Assembly: GCA_018806915.1 (NCBI GenBank)
Contig: JAGKQI010000085.1
Location: forward strand, 992,001 to 1,056,000
Origin: Phytophthora colocasiae
Taxonomy: Eukaryota; Oomycota; Peronosporomycetes; Peronosporales; Peronosporaceae
Direction of reading: 5' to 3'
DNA: 64,000 nt
Shown in pieces: positions 39,893-49,623 of the stretch. The position numbers and the translations under genes were made by a program. The notes under the pieces were generated by a model that was not told where the DNA came from, did no database searches, and worked only from the letters and a program-made list of their open reading frames with translations. Positions within the stretch are counted from its first letter, which is position 1. Each line of letters opens with the position of its first letter.

Positions 39893-40582
39893 TTACATTT
39901 GCGAGACGAGATAGTAGAAAACAATCATCATGAATAGGATGAGCGACGCACCCAGAATGGAGAACATGAGTTTGCGTTGTCGTTGTCGTCTCATCTCCTC
40001 CAGTTCCGAGAGTAACAGAACCGTCGGCACAAGTTCCAGATCGGGGCGTACACGGTACAGATCCGCCTTCTCCTCAATCGTCAAGCGTCGCGGCATGCAG
40101 CGCGTAGCACACGAGCCGTTCAATCTCTGCTTGATGTCGTCGTCCTCATCACTGTCGATATCAATCGCAAACTCAACTGAAACGTGTTTCTTTAGGCTGC
40201 GGCACGACAAGTCCGAAGGTATTCTCAGAATAGACTGCAACGATGCTGAAGTGCTGGTCGTGCAGCTACCGTCGCTGTCGCTCTCCGTCTCGCTTTGGTT
40301 GCTGTGTTGGTCGCTACCTCCCAGTAGCGCATCCGCCTCGGTAAGGCGCGGGGCCAGAGGTGAATTGTTGTTCTTCTTAGTGGAACTAGTACCGGTTGGC
40401 ATGGAGCCGTACATGGTGGTGAGTTGACGTCGATTGCCGTCCGTCTTGAGCGCGTACGACACATAACCCGCACGCTGGTAGGGAGTCTCGGACGGCTCTG
40501 TATCGTACGTCTTGTCTGCCTTGAGCGCCTGCAGTGGCAGGACCTCGGCCTCCCGCATGCGCGATTCCCTTTTACCCGTCAT
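39893..40582 (-). CDS. Tail-anchored unknown protein, 229 residues
   Basis: I do not recognise a family. The intact single-exon frame starts at the ATG at 40582 (MTGKRESRMREAEVLPLQAL). Most of the chain is polar and Ser-rich with acidic runs. Near the end comes a basic, helical stretch (LLSELEEMRRQRQRKLMFSI) running into one hydrophobic segment of about 20 residues (LGASLILFMMIVFYYLV) that nearly reaches the C-terminus (SQM). That layout is typical of tail-anchored membrane proteins with a cytosolic body. There is no SNARE heptad pattern long enough to call. It is adjacent to, and in the same orientation as, the TPS-like gene. Confidence 0.65.
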   Translation of the reverse strand: MTGKRESRMREAEVLPLQALKADKTYDTEPSETPYQRAGYVSYALKTDGNRRQLTTMYGSMPTGTSSTKKNNNSPLAPRLTEADALLGGSDQHSNQSETESDSDGSCTTSTSASLQSILRIPSDLSCRSLKKHVSVEFAIDIDSDEDDDIKQRLNGSCATRCMPRRLTIEEKADLYRVRPDLELVPTVLLLSELEEMRRQRQRKLMFSILGASLILFMMIVFYYLVSQM

Positions 40583-41444
40583 TAGTGCTGGTAGTATTGA
40601 CACTTCCAACCGACAGCAAGTTCACTTATGAGCTGGTGGATTAGGCGGCGATTGTTCTGGCACGGCAACCGCCGTCGCGACTGCTGGCCTACATCTTTCC
40701 ATATTGGTCCTCATTTGGCAACGCAAGAGATGGACCTTACAAATATTATTAATAAGTCAACTGGCACCTCTCATTGCGCAACAGGGTCTGTAAATCTTTT
40801 GGGTTTCCGTGGAACAGAGACGCTGCGACTTCGAAAAAGGCATCGCAGCAGCAGCGCTAAAACCAGCAGCGTCTCCCGTCAGCCACAAACCAGCAGCAGC
40901 TAATGACGGCGTGATAAGAACAGCCTTATCTCCGACGATGACTGAAGGCATCAGCGGTAAGGCCCAGTTAGCCACATGCTCCGCGGCCTCATCCTGCTGC
41001 TTGCAAGCACCTTTGGCGGCCAAACAGTGTTTTGGACCCTTTCGCTCTCCCACACTCGTTTTATATGGCGGTTTGTATGCCGCCCATTGCGATCTTCATG
41101 TCAGAGACCGGACGATCTTTAAATTCGCGCTTCAACTTGGACTCAGATCAGCAAAAACAAACCAGGTCAATCAATGGCGGAGAGCGAACGCCAGCCTGGC
41201 GGGGGCGAATACCAATACCAAATTGGTACATATTACCAATACACATTCTATTGCTTTGTGCACGTACATGTAGCGCGGTGTTCCAGCAGTCGGCGAACGG
41301 CTTGCAAAGTTACGGCAGAGCACATGTCGTTTATGCTGTATGTAGGAGTTGTAGGTTATGTAAAAAAAAACATGTATGACCCTGATCAACTAGGACTAAA
41401 AAATGTATCCGTTCGTCACAGAGCTGACATGTGAGGAGGTCATC
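40583..41444. other. Intergenic region, no gene seen
   Basis: Overlapping open frames on both strands lack motifs. CCAATACCAA/TTGGTA-rich sequence occurs near 41210-41245, without clear function. Confidence 0.35.
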
Positions 41445-42638
41445 TCAAAATTCGCCAATGTAAACGCGTTCCGGGGTTCCAACGTCAAAGGACTTTCCTG
41501 TGTAGACCAACAGACCCGTGTCTGGGTTTATCTTGAACAGGTTCATGCTGTCCGAGTCCTGATTGGCAACCACCATCCAGTCGTTGTAGATCACGAAGCT
41601 TTTGGGCGTTTTCCCACGACTGTTTTCCCATCCGAGAGATGTTAACGTCCCGTCAACATGAACAGCAAACATGGCAATGGAGTTGTGGCCACGATTCGAT
41701 GCGTAGAGGAATTTCCCATCACTCGTCAAGTGAACGTCCGCAGCAGTGCTCGTATTCTTGAAATCTGTCGGTAAAGTCGTGATTTTCTGGAGTGCTGGAC
41801 TTGATAACAGTTGTGTTTCCTTGTTGATCTCGTACACACCGACAGTGTTGGAAATCTCATCTACGACGTACGCAAAGTCTCCGCTCGGATGAATCGCCAT
41901 GTGACGTGGCCCAGATCCTCCTGAACGCTTGGTCGTCTCGAGGCTGATCAACGTTTTCTTCGCCGTATCAAGTTGGTACTGGAGCAGTTCATCGCTTCCA
42001 AGGTTGGCAGCGACGACATGATTCGAGTTTGGTAGCCATGTGGTACTGTGGATGTGGCCAACAGCCTGCTGATCCATGACAACCTTGCTTCCAACTGGAA
42101 ATTCCTGGTGAAAACTCTCGTTGGCAAGTGAACCGTCCGAATTCAGGGGAAACATGGCAAGACTTCCGTCGTAGTTCGAGATAATGGCGAAATCTTCGTC
42201 GGGGCTCAGTGAGATGTGCGTCGGATTTCCACCGTGGGATTCAAGCGTGTTGAGAAGCTCTAACGTACCATTTGATCGCAATGTGAGTGCCGATACGTAC
42301 CCGGTTTGAGTTCCAGGATTCGTCTTGGAGTCGTCAGTAACCGCGTTCACAGCGTACAGCACAGGTTTTCCACCGGAGAACTTCTTCGTTGACCCCTGGA
42401 CGAAGACTGGGTTGACGCCTACAGGTGTTATTCCGAATGGCGATAGAGATCCATCAGTCGTGTCGAACTTGTAAGTGTAGACGCCTTTGCCAGTGCCAAC
42501 CATCCACCCTTCATCACGCGTGTGAGTAGCAGCAAACAGAATAGGCTGCGACTGACTTTGGGCTGTCTCCTTCACCAAAGCATTCGCTGCACGGACAGCG
42601 AGGGTGGTAAAATCCAAAAGAAACAGTGAAGCTTGCAT
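41445..42638 (-). CDS. Seven-bladed beta-propeller lactonase-like protein, copy 1
   Basis: A 397-residue single-exon protein of the 6-phosphogluconolactonase/carboxymuconate-cyclase-like family. Blade motifs recur: QPILFAATHTRDEGW, PTHISLSPDEDFAIISNYDG, GHIHSTTWLPNSNHVVAANL, SGPRHMAIHPSGDFAYVVDE, DVHLTSDGKFLYASNRGHNS and TPKSFVIYNDWMVVANQDS. Unlike its two neighbours, the N-terminus (MQASLFLLDFTTLAVRAANA) has an Asp inside the hydrophobic run, so secretion is uncertain. A further start 23 codons upstream (42707) is possible but no better. Lactone hydrolysis is the family precedent; substrates of the secreted oomycete forms are unknown. Copies 2 and 3 lie at 43382 and 49624 in the same orientation. 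Confidence 0.82.
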   Translation of the reverse strand: MQASLFLLDFTTLAVRAANALVKETAQSQSQPILFAATHTRDEGWMVGTGKGVYTYKFDTTDGSLSPFGITPVGVNPVFVQGSTKKFSGGKPVLYAVNAVTDDSKTNPGTQTGYVSALTLRSNGTLELLNTLESHGGNPTHISLSPDEDFAIISNYDGSLAMFPLNSDGSLANESFHQEFPVGSKVVMDQQAVGHIHSTTWLPNSNHVVAANLGSDELLQYQLDTAKKTLISLETTKRSGGSGPRHMAIHPSGDFAYVVDEISNTVGVYEINKETQLLSSPALQKITTLPTDFKNTSTAADVHLTSDGKFLYASNRGHNSIAMFAVHVDGTLTSLGWENSRGKTPKSFVIYNDWMVVANQDSDSMNLFKINPDTGLLVYTGKSFDVGTPERVYIGEF

Positions 42639-43381
42639 GAATGAGCTGTACGAATTCGAACTCGGTTTTACAGAGAAATTTGGAAAGTGAGGAGACATTG
42701 GTCCCATCGGGAGATGCTGCGACGAGTTGTTGTGTCTCGCCCTTGTTCAAGCAAGCAGGCATGCCGTTATGTGGAACATGCAATGCGGTAAGATCCAATC
42801 CAGCTTTTACGCGATAACAAACGTCATGCTGTGTCGTACTTTTGATCATACAGTCGAACAACTAATGCAACTAAGCAAGTTTACCAGCATTTCTTTTGTT
42901 TAGATAAAAAAAAATCTGAGTTCACTAGAGGAGGAAGCTCTTACGTCGAGTCTGAATCCGTTTTACAGCCTGGCATCAGCATCATTTTTGCGAGAAGGAA
43001 TGTCAGCAAAGCTTCGTAGAGTAAAACAGCATCATATTGGCATCATCAAGCCATGCACTTCATGTTTAATACATGTAAGTACCTGTATTATTCGAGTTCA
43101 GTACAATTGCTTGGTACCAACGTATTCACGACAATTGATAACACTAGATACATTGTATCTCGCTCCCTGGTAGACTCTATTACTCTAGATCGCACCGATT
43201 TGGAGGTGCTTTCCGAACGACAACAAAATTCTCCATGCAGAAAACTTACTTTTCTGGGAGTCGATTGGGTCGATTGCAGCAGGAAATGTATTTTCACAGG
43301 AAAGAATCAGTTGACTGGTAATTACATCATCTACCATCGGTAATCAGCTTTGAATATTTTTCAATGATAGTAACACAGCAC
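42639..43381. other. Spacer between lactonase copies 1 and 2
   Basis: No gene or repeat is supported in this 743-bp stretch. It should contain the copy 1 promoter. Confidence 0.4.
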
Positions 43382-44533
43382 CTAGTACTCCGCAACGTAG
43401 AGGCTGACAGCTCCGTCAATCTTGTACGAGTTACCGGTGTATGTCAGTGCACCGGTCTCGCCGTTCACCTTGAAAACGTACATGTCGTCCGAGGCCTGGT
43501 TCGCCACAATGAGCCAGTCCTTGTAAACAACGAAGCCACGCGGCGTCACGCCTCGCGAACTCTCCCAGTTGAGCGCCTTGAGCGTTCCATCCGTGTTGAT
43601 CTTGTACGTGACAATCGAGTTGTGGCCACGGTTTGACGCGTACACGAACTTTCCGTTGCTGGAAAGGTGGATATCGGAAGCCGTACTGGTGTTGGTGAAG
43701 CCAGCAGGCAGTGTCGAAATGTTTTGCAACGCAGTTTTCGATAGCAAAGCAGCCTTCTTGTCGATCTTGTAGACACCAATAGTATTCGAAAGCTCGTCGG
43801 TGACGTAAGCAAAGTTTCCGCTCGCGTCAATGGCCATGTGACGGGGTCCTGATCCAGCCGGTCGCTTGACAGTCTCCAGGCTTTTCAGCGTTTTCTTGGT
43901 CGCGTCCAGTTCATACTGGAGAAGCTCGTCGCCACCAAGGTTGGCCGCAATGACGTGGTTCGATTTGGGCAGCCACGTGGTGCTGTGAATGTGCCCTGTG
44001 GCCTGGTTGTCCATGACGACTTTGCTGCCAACAGGGAAGTCCTGGTAGAAAGATTCAGCACCGACCGAGCCGTCCTTGTTAAGCGGGAACAGGGACAAAC
44101 TGCCGGCGTAGTTGGCAACCGAGACGAAATCTTCGTTCGGGCTGAGGGCAACGTGAGCAGGAGAACCGCCCTTCATCTCCTGGGAGTTGATGACCTTCAA
44201 TGTACCGTTCGATTGCAGAGTCATCGCTGACACGTAGCCAGTAGTAGACAAACGGTTGAGGGCGTAGATTACACGTTCGCCATTCGAGAATTTCTTGTTC
44301 GAGCCCTGGACGTACGTCGGGTTGAGGCCCTTGTCAGCGAATGTGAGGGGTGTGATTCCGTAAGGAGTCAGGGATCCGTCGGCCTCGTTCAGCTTGAAAG
44401 TGTTGATGCCGTTCGTCGTCTCCTTCGTCCAAGTAGCAGCGAACAGAATCGGTTGAGTGGACGACTGCGTAGTAGCAGCGGAGACACCAGCCACGACGGC
44501 AACAAGGCAGAGGAAGAGGCTTGGGAGGCGCAT
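43382..44533 (-). CDS. Secreted seven-bladed beta-propeller lactonase-like protein, copy 2
   Basis: A 383-residue single-exon paralogue. I chose the ATG at 44533 because it opens a clear signal peptide (MRLPSLFLCLVAVVAGVSA); the frame extends 42 codons further upstream without such features. Blade motifs match copy 1: QPILFAATWTKETTNGINTF, PAHVALSPNEDFVSVANYAG, GHIHSTTWLPKSNHVIAANL, SGPRHMAIDASGNFAYVTDE and DIHLSSNGKFVYASNRGHNS. The protein is predicted to be extracellular, with several Asn-linked glycosylation sites. Its upstream region is occupied by a MITE at 44648-45102, which starts only 115 bp before the ATG. Confidence 0.87.
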   Translation of the reverse strand: MRLPSLFLCLVAVVAGVSAATTQSSTQPILFAATWTKETTNGINTFKLNEADGSLTPYGITPLTFADKGLNPTYVQGSNKKFSNGERVIYALNRLSTTGYVSAMTLQSNGTLKVINSQEMKGGSPAHVALSPNEDFVSVANYAGSLSLFPLNKDGSVGAESFYQDFPVGSKVVMDNQATGHIHSTTWLPKSNHVIAANLGGDELLQYELDATKKTLKSLETVKRPAGSGPRHMAIDASGNFAYVTDELSNTIGVYKIDKKAALLSKTALQNISTLPAGFTNTSTASDIHLSSNGKFVYASNRGHNSIVTYKINTDGTLKALNWESSRGVTPRGFVVYKDWLIVANQASDDMYVFKVNGETGALTYTGNSYKIDGAVSLYVAEY

Positions 44534-44647
44534 ACTTGGTGATCTCGATTCGTCGAATAGAATTGTGGTTCTCCAGCCGTGGGCTCCGGTTTGTTTGTTT
44601 GCGTCTGCCTCTTGGCTGGGGCATTCTTGCGGTCGTTGACCCCTACT

Positions 44648-45102
44648 GGGGGGGTTCACACCGGCAAATTTCCAGTAGGCGACTTACATAAACCAGTATT
44701 TTTCGTGTCTCGTTTGACCGAATTTGCAGAAGAGTGGTACTTTTTCCGAGTAGGGAGATCAGCTACTCGGAATTTCTTCAGTTTGCAGTAGGGGAGAATG
44801 CAAGAAGGCCATGGCGAGCGTGGAGCAAGGTCAGAGCCACTCGTAGCGTAAGGGAGTAGCGGGGCGATGTCGTAGCTGTAATCACCGTCGCTCTCTTCAC
44901 TGCTACTCTCTCCATTATCTTCGCCGCGTTCAATAAACCAACGAATCGCGACCAGATCTGCTGGGGATACGCTGGCCCCCGCCATTTTGTCTGTGTTCTC
45001 TGAGGCAGCTGAAGATTAACCGGTTGGAAGGCAACTCGCAGTAAATTTGGAGAAATGGACTTTCTTGTAATCTACTGGAAATTTGCCGGTGTGAACCCCC
45101 CC
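44648..45102. mobile_element. 455-bp MITE with 31-bp TIRs
   Basis: Perfect-looking inverted ends of 31 bases: the left at 44648-44678 begins GGGGGGGTTCACACCGGCAA and the right ends with its complement at 45102. ACT flanks both sides, consistent with a 3-bp target duplication and the G-rich ends of PIF/Harbinger-type elements. The interior carries an ATG-initiated minus-strand frame of 109 codons (44985-44656) with an acidic Ser/Glu run, but no transposase domain. The element is non-autonomous. It sits in the promoter of lactonase copy 2. Confidence 0.8.
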
Positions 45103-46049
45103 ACTGTACACCATTTAGACAGGACATCCGGAGATTATCCCGGAGACTTCAGCAGACAAAATACGAAAAACACCATTCAATTGTGAATCCAGCACCAGCA
45201 AATACATAATTCCACTCAGATTTGATCAATCGCACCTAGCCGAAGTCGAGTGTGGGTGTGCCACACATTTGGAATCCTGGCCTCTACGCGGCAAGGCATG
45301 CGCGCCGACGTTCTCGCGGCTCTTACAGACGCTACACGGGTCAACCAGCTTCACGGGTGGACCCTTTCGCTTGCTATTGATGTCAGCTCGGTGCGCGTAT
45401 CCAGTTACCTCTGCAAATCCAAGTTGGTGATGATGAAAGGGACCCGAAAGGGCGGCCAGAATGCTGCCCGTGTATACTGCACTCTGCTGGTAGCAGATAT
45501 AGCACAGTAGAAAGACGTTACGAGCGGCTACAAACAGCCAAGGTGTGATCATCGCTCGAGGTCAGCTGTAAAACGCGGTGGTAGGAGGTTGTTGCCGGCG
45601 AATACCAGGCTCAAGCCTCATCGGTGGCGGTCGGTGGGTAGGTGGGTGGGTGGGGGCAGCACAAACATGTAATGTAAGCAATTGTCTGGATTATATTGAC
45701 TAGCTACTTGCAGGCTATTGCTTCAACATTAACTCTATTGCACTCCAATTGTTTGCAGGTCGTCCAGCAGCTTGTTTCTCGCTGCGTTCACGGGGAGCTC
45801 GGTTACGGACGCGGTACACGAGGCGTGCGCGACCGCAGAGGTCAAGCTGGTCCCGCACGGACAGCCCGTATATGAGGTGGACACTGCAGCCAACTTTCAG
45901 AAACACACGGCGGCAGCACGTTTGCCCAACAACATCAACTTGCCAACCCGTTGCTGGTATTAGTAAGCTACAACTCAGCCTTCGATGTAGCATAGTGCAT
46001 ATCCGCAATATCTCGAGCAACTTTGAGCGGCAGGTGCTATAAGGATACC
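45103..46049. other. Region between MITE and MULE remnant
   Basis: No intact gene. It includes a G-rich run of GGTGG/GGTAGG units near 45628-45655 and a minus-strand frame (45552-45226) with scattered Cys/His that I cannot assign. Part of 45700-46049 may be decayed transposase sequence. Confidence 0.35.
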
Positions 46050-46907
46050 GCAGGTATGTTTGTAGACGTTGGCAGCTACGTGAAAGTAGCACATCAAATT
46101 GGCGAGTTCGTTATCCGCGCCGAGCACTGATTCCACCGCATTACGCTGAGCTTTGTCCGCATCAGCCATGATGTAGCGAACCGAGAGCTGTTTGTTTGCT
46201 GCCAGTGTATACATTCGACGGAGCATAGTGAGCGCCTCAGCAAAATGATGCTCAGTTTGCTGAGAGAGAATGAAAAACGCCACTAGGTGAAAGGAGCTTA
46301 TACAGTCGGAGAAGCCCACAACCATAACCGGATATTCCACCTGGCTCAACTTGTAGGTGGTTGCCGGATCGCGGTCAAGTCGACGTAGCAGGAGCTTCGA
46401 GGACAGCCCGACAGCAAAGGTGCGTTAGAACCACGGCCAACAATTGCTTCCTCATTAGAATTAGAGCGCCACGTAAACATGAAAGGGCCCCTGGTTCTTC
46501 TTCTCCGCGGTATGCGTGCTCCCGGATCTTCGCCACGACATCATCGTGGTAATCGCTCCCACCGAGATGACCTCGGCGGTAGCGCTGCACGAAACGCTGC
46601 ACGGTCGTCAACTTCGGCATTGCAGCCTTCGCAACTTGGAAGCGCCTCACGATCCGTTGTAGATATTCATAGGTTTGAGGTTGTTGGTGCACATGTCTCG
46701 GGCAAAAGCCTTCATTTCCTCGGTCAAACGCGCCTCGCGGGGAGACCGAAGAGGCGAAACGTGCTGGTTTGCCGCGGAGTACCGCGAGCACGAGATTAGA
46801 TCGCTTTTGTGCACAACGTAGTCCTTGAACGATTCCAGCAGCATGTTGCTGTCGTAGATGGAGAGGTCTTTAGCTACAAAGGCCCAAGCGATCTTGGTGC
46901 GAGGCAT
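46050..46907 (-). pseudogene. Decayed Mutator-like (MULE) transposase
   Basis: Pieces of one protein are spread over at least three minus-strand frames. The first, from 46907, reads KIAWAFVAKDLSIYDSNMLL to EEMKAFARDM. The frame then changes to LQRIVRRFQVAKAAMPKLTT and DYHDDVVAKIREHAY. A third frame gives the MULE core: YPVMVVGFSDCISSFHLVAF, then SQQTEHHFAEALTMLRRM, YIMADADKAQRNAVESV and LMCYFHVAANVYKHT. The order and content fit the MULE catalytic region with upstream DNA-binding part. The frame breaks make it non-functional. No terminal inverted repeats were found. Confidence 0.75.
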
Positions 46908-47994
46908 CGTTGCGGTGGGGTGGCGTAGATTGTAGCGAGGCGTATGTGTTGGTTGGGCGAGAAGCTAAAGTGGTGAAAACGAGCTGCTTTCTATCCATGT
47001 TTGGGTCGCTATCGGCACCTTTCATTCGCTAAAAAAGTGAAATTTTAACAATCTGACTGGCTAATAATTTGGAAAGTGTGGATGACTCGTTGAACAGTGC
47101 TGTGTAGGATGATTGGCTGTGGCAGTGCCTGATTCAAAAGTGTTGTTCGTTGATGCGTGGGTGCTTACCAACTGATATTAGTGTTGGTGATATAAATTGA
47201 GTGTAATTCGTACAATTTTGGTGTTTTTAGGGCGTTGTCACTTCAGCACCATATACATACACTGCAAACAGTTTGTGTAAACAGTTGGTGAATCCTGGGA
47301 GTCGAGCCTTGGCAGGCTGGATAAAGATACAGGTTTCATGCCATCCAAGCTAGCGCTGCGCATAGTAAGCTTACGCTGAGTTTGCCACAAATCGATGCAA
47401 AACCTTACTTGAGCTTGACTAAACGTAGGCCAGCTTTAATCTCGGGTTCTCTTCAATAGAATGCTTCGCAGTAACATTTTAATTACTTACAATGCTCGTC
47501 CTTCGTTAAAAATTCTCAACGCGACAACTCAGACTTAGTACACTGTACACCGATCGACAGAATGCAGCGTCCATATAAAAAGGGCGCCTGTGATATAAAA
47601 TTGTGTGCACATTTTGTTATCAACCAATCAAATTGCCCGATGCAGCGTTCAATCGCTAAAATAAAACTCCACCAGCCACTCGATAAAACGGAGGTCTCCA
47701 CCAGCCACTCGATAAAATGGAGGAAGCGGACGAGGAGTCCTCGCAGCCCCCACCACCCGCGACAGTATTGCAGGAAGCAAAGGAGGTTGCCACACACAGG
47801 CCTCCTTGACGAGGTGTACGCGCCAGCCAAACAACGCCGCATGCACTACACAATACAAGAAAAACGACGTGTCCTTTTAAGCTATAGAGGGGCTAAGCCA
47901 ACGCAAAGCTACGCAAGAGCAACAGCTACTGCTACGACGGCGAAAGGAGAGCGCTTGGCTACGATAAAGCGTGCCATTTCAGCCTGGGAATCCA
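46908..47994. other. Intergenic region, short tandem repeat only
   Basis: No gene is supported. CTCCACCAGCCACTCGATAAAA occurs twice in tandem near 47668-47720. A plus-strand frame at 47562-48029 overlaps this repeat and has basic residues, but no family features. Confidence 0.35.
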
Positions 47995-47998
47995 TTAA

Positions 47999-48762
47999 CC
48001 CCTTGGTTCCCAAGAAATATACACCATAACACGCTAATGAACGTCATAAGTACACCATACGCACATTACTTCGAGTTTGTATGATGCATAGCCACGACAT
48101 GAAGATCGGTGTATTAATTTTCAAAAGGTTTTATTTTCAATGTCGTCTAATATACACCTTTGTCGATCACATTGAGTCCTCAATGTCGTAACTTACCGCC
48201 ACTACTTTAGATCAGACAAGAACATAACTGCAGTCATGGCAACAAAAGGTACACCAATTCAAGGAAGTGTGTGTTACAACTCGACACTTCCTAACACTCA
48301 TCAATTGACACGCAGGCCTCTTATTGCTTTGAGCGTATACAGTATGTATTCCACTACACAATACTGTACTGCACCCTGGCCTACAAAACCCCCCATCAGG
48401 CTCCATTCCCGAGTTAAGGACCAACCCACAGGCTTTAGTTGACGCCTGAAATGTCCAAAATCAATGTCACGTGCCACCTCGACAGCGGATTCCTTTGTTC
48501 TGCGGCTTGTCAGATGTGCGCCATTGAGCTAATGAATGGTTTGTGTGACTGTCGGCACCTGGATTCTTTCCCGCTTTCAAATCATCAAGATAGATCGTCC
48601 TGGTTCTGAAGGTGGTCCAAATCACCTCTAGCATCTTATGCTCCAATTTAGACTTGATTAAAGTATTGCCCGATCCATTTTCTATTGTTAATTGCCGTAT
48701 GTCGTAACTTACGACATAGTGATTTTGCTATGGCGTAAGATACGACGTTGGGAGTAGAGGGG
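47999..48762 (-). mobile_element. 764-bp internally deleted piggyBac derivative
   Basis: TTAA flanks both sides (47995-47998 and 48763-48766) and the ends start with CCCCT in inverted orientation. The right subterminal part (TATGTCGTAACTTACGACAT near 48700, then TGGCGTAAGATACGACGTT) and left part (ATGTCGTAACTTACCG near 48183) match the full-length element at 29700-33150. The minus strand near 48385-48475 still encodes IDFGHFRRQLKPVGW, corresponding to DIDFRHLWRQLRAAGW of the full-length transposase. Hence it is a deletion derivative that must be mobilised in trans, from a related but distinct subfamily, since its tips differ. Confidence 0.8.
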
Positions 48763-48766
48763 TTAA

Positions 48767-49623
48767 ACCGCAATTTTTAGTGCAAAATACAGCTGCTCTC
48801 TATCTTTTACCAAAATCGATATTAATTCGCTCTCACATAACCAGTCTACACGCGCCGAACAGACTTTGCACCTGCGGGAAAGTGGTCGTTGCATTCTGTC
48901 GATCGGTGTATTACGGGCTCCGTTAAATGGAGTGTACAGTACCGTACTGTACACATGCCATGTACATTCTGATCCCAGTCTGGGATTCCCAGATGCTGTC
49001 CAGGAACGCAACAGGACAACGACTCACTTTTTCAAGGACGAAGAAGACTTCTTGCCTGTGATGTTCTCGGCGAGAACTTCTCGTTCGTGCAGTACGAATC
49101 GTGCTTATCAAGTTCTTCATTGTATTTAAACTGTTGCTGCATTTATATATTGGTACTTGTAAGCCTTGAATAAAATCTAGAGAAGAAAATGAATATTTTA
49201 AATATTTAAAAAAACGCCCTAAATTTCTACCAACTTGTTCTGCCGGAGGTAGCGCCTCCATACAACCACTTCATATGATATGCCAGTCTCCTTGAAAGGA
49301 GATATCCGTGGTGTTTTTAAAACTATTAGTAGTACTTGCACACGTGCAATGTCACTAGTAGTGACTCACTACAGACTGCTGTCCACAATGTGGCGAAGAA
49401 GAAGAAGTTGATGTGGCTGCCACATCAACTTCTTCTTCTAATGCGTTTCTGAATCAGTGGATAAAGATGGTGGACGAAGAGCTGAGCAATTTGTGCCACA
49501 TAAAAGAAGACTGAAACTCTCAACACCGTACTGCCTGCCTTACGCACTGGGCCAGTAAATTACGTACAATAATTCCAGTGCTAATCGATTGATTCCAGCC
49601 ACTTTACCATTCAATGCTCAAAT
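48767..49623. other. Intergenic region with one strong hairpin
   Basis: No gene is supported. The notable feature is the hairpin at 49398-49439. The remainder is AT-rich with no repeat I could define. Confidence 0.35.
49398..49439. other. 20-bp perfect-stem hairpin, 3-nt loop
   Basis: GAAGAAGAAGTTGATGTGG is followed after CTG by its exact complement. It lies between two transposon remnants and the 3' flank of lactonase copy 3. It could be a MITE core, a small-RNA hairpin or a chance inverted duplication. Confidence 0.6.

Noticed and set aside
45628..45655. G-rich GGTGGG run as a telomere-like or G-quadruplex element
   Set aside because: Too short and irregular to claim; noted only as part of the decayed region.
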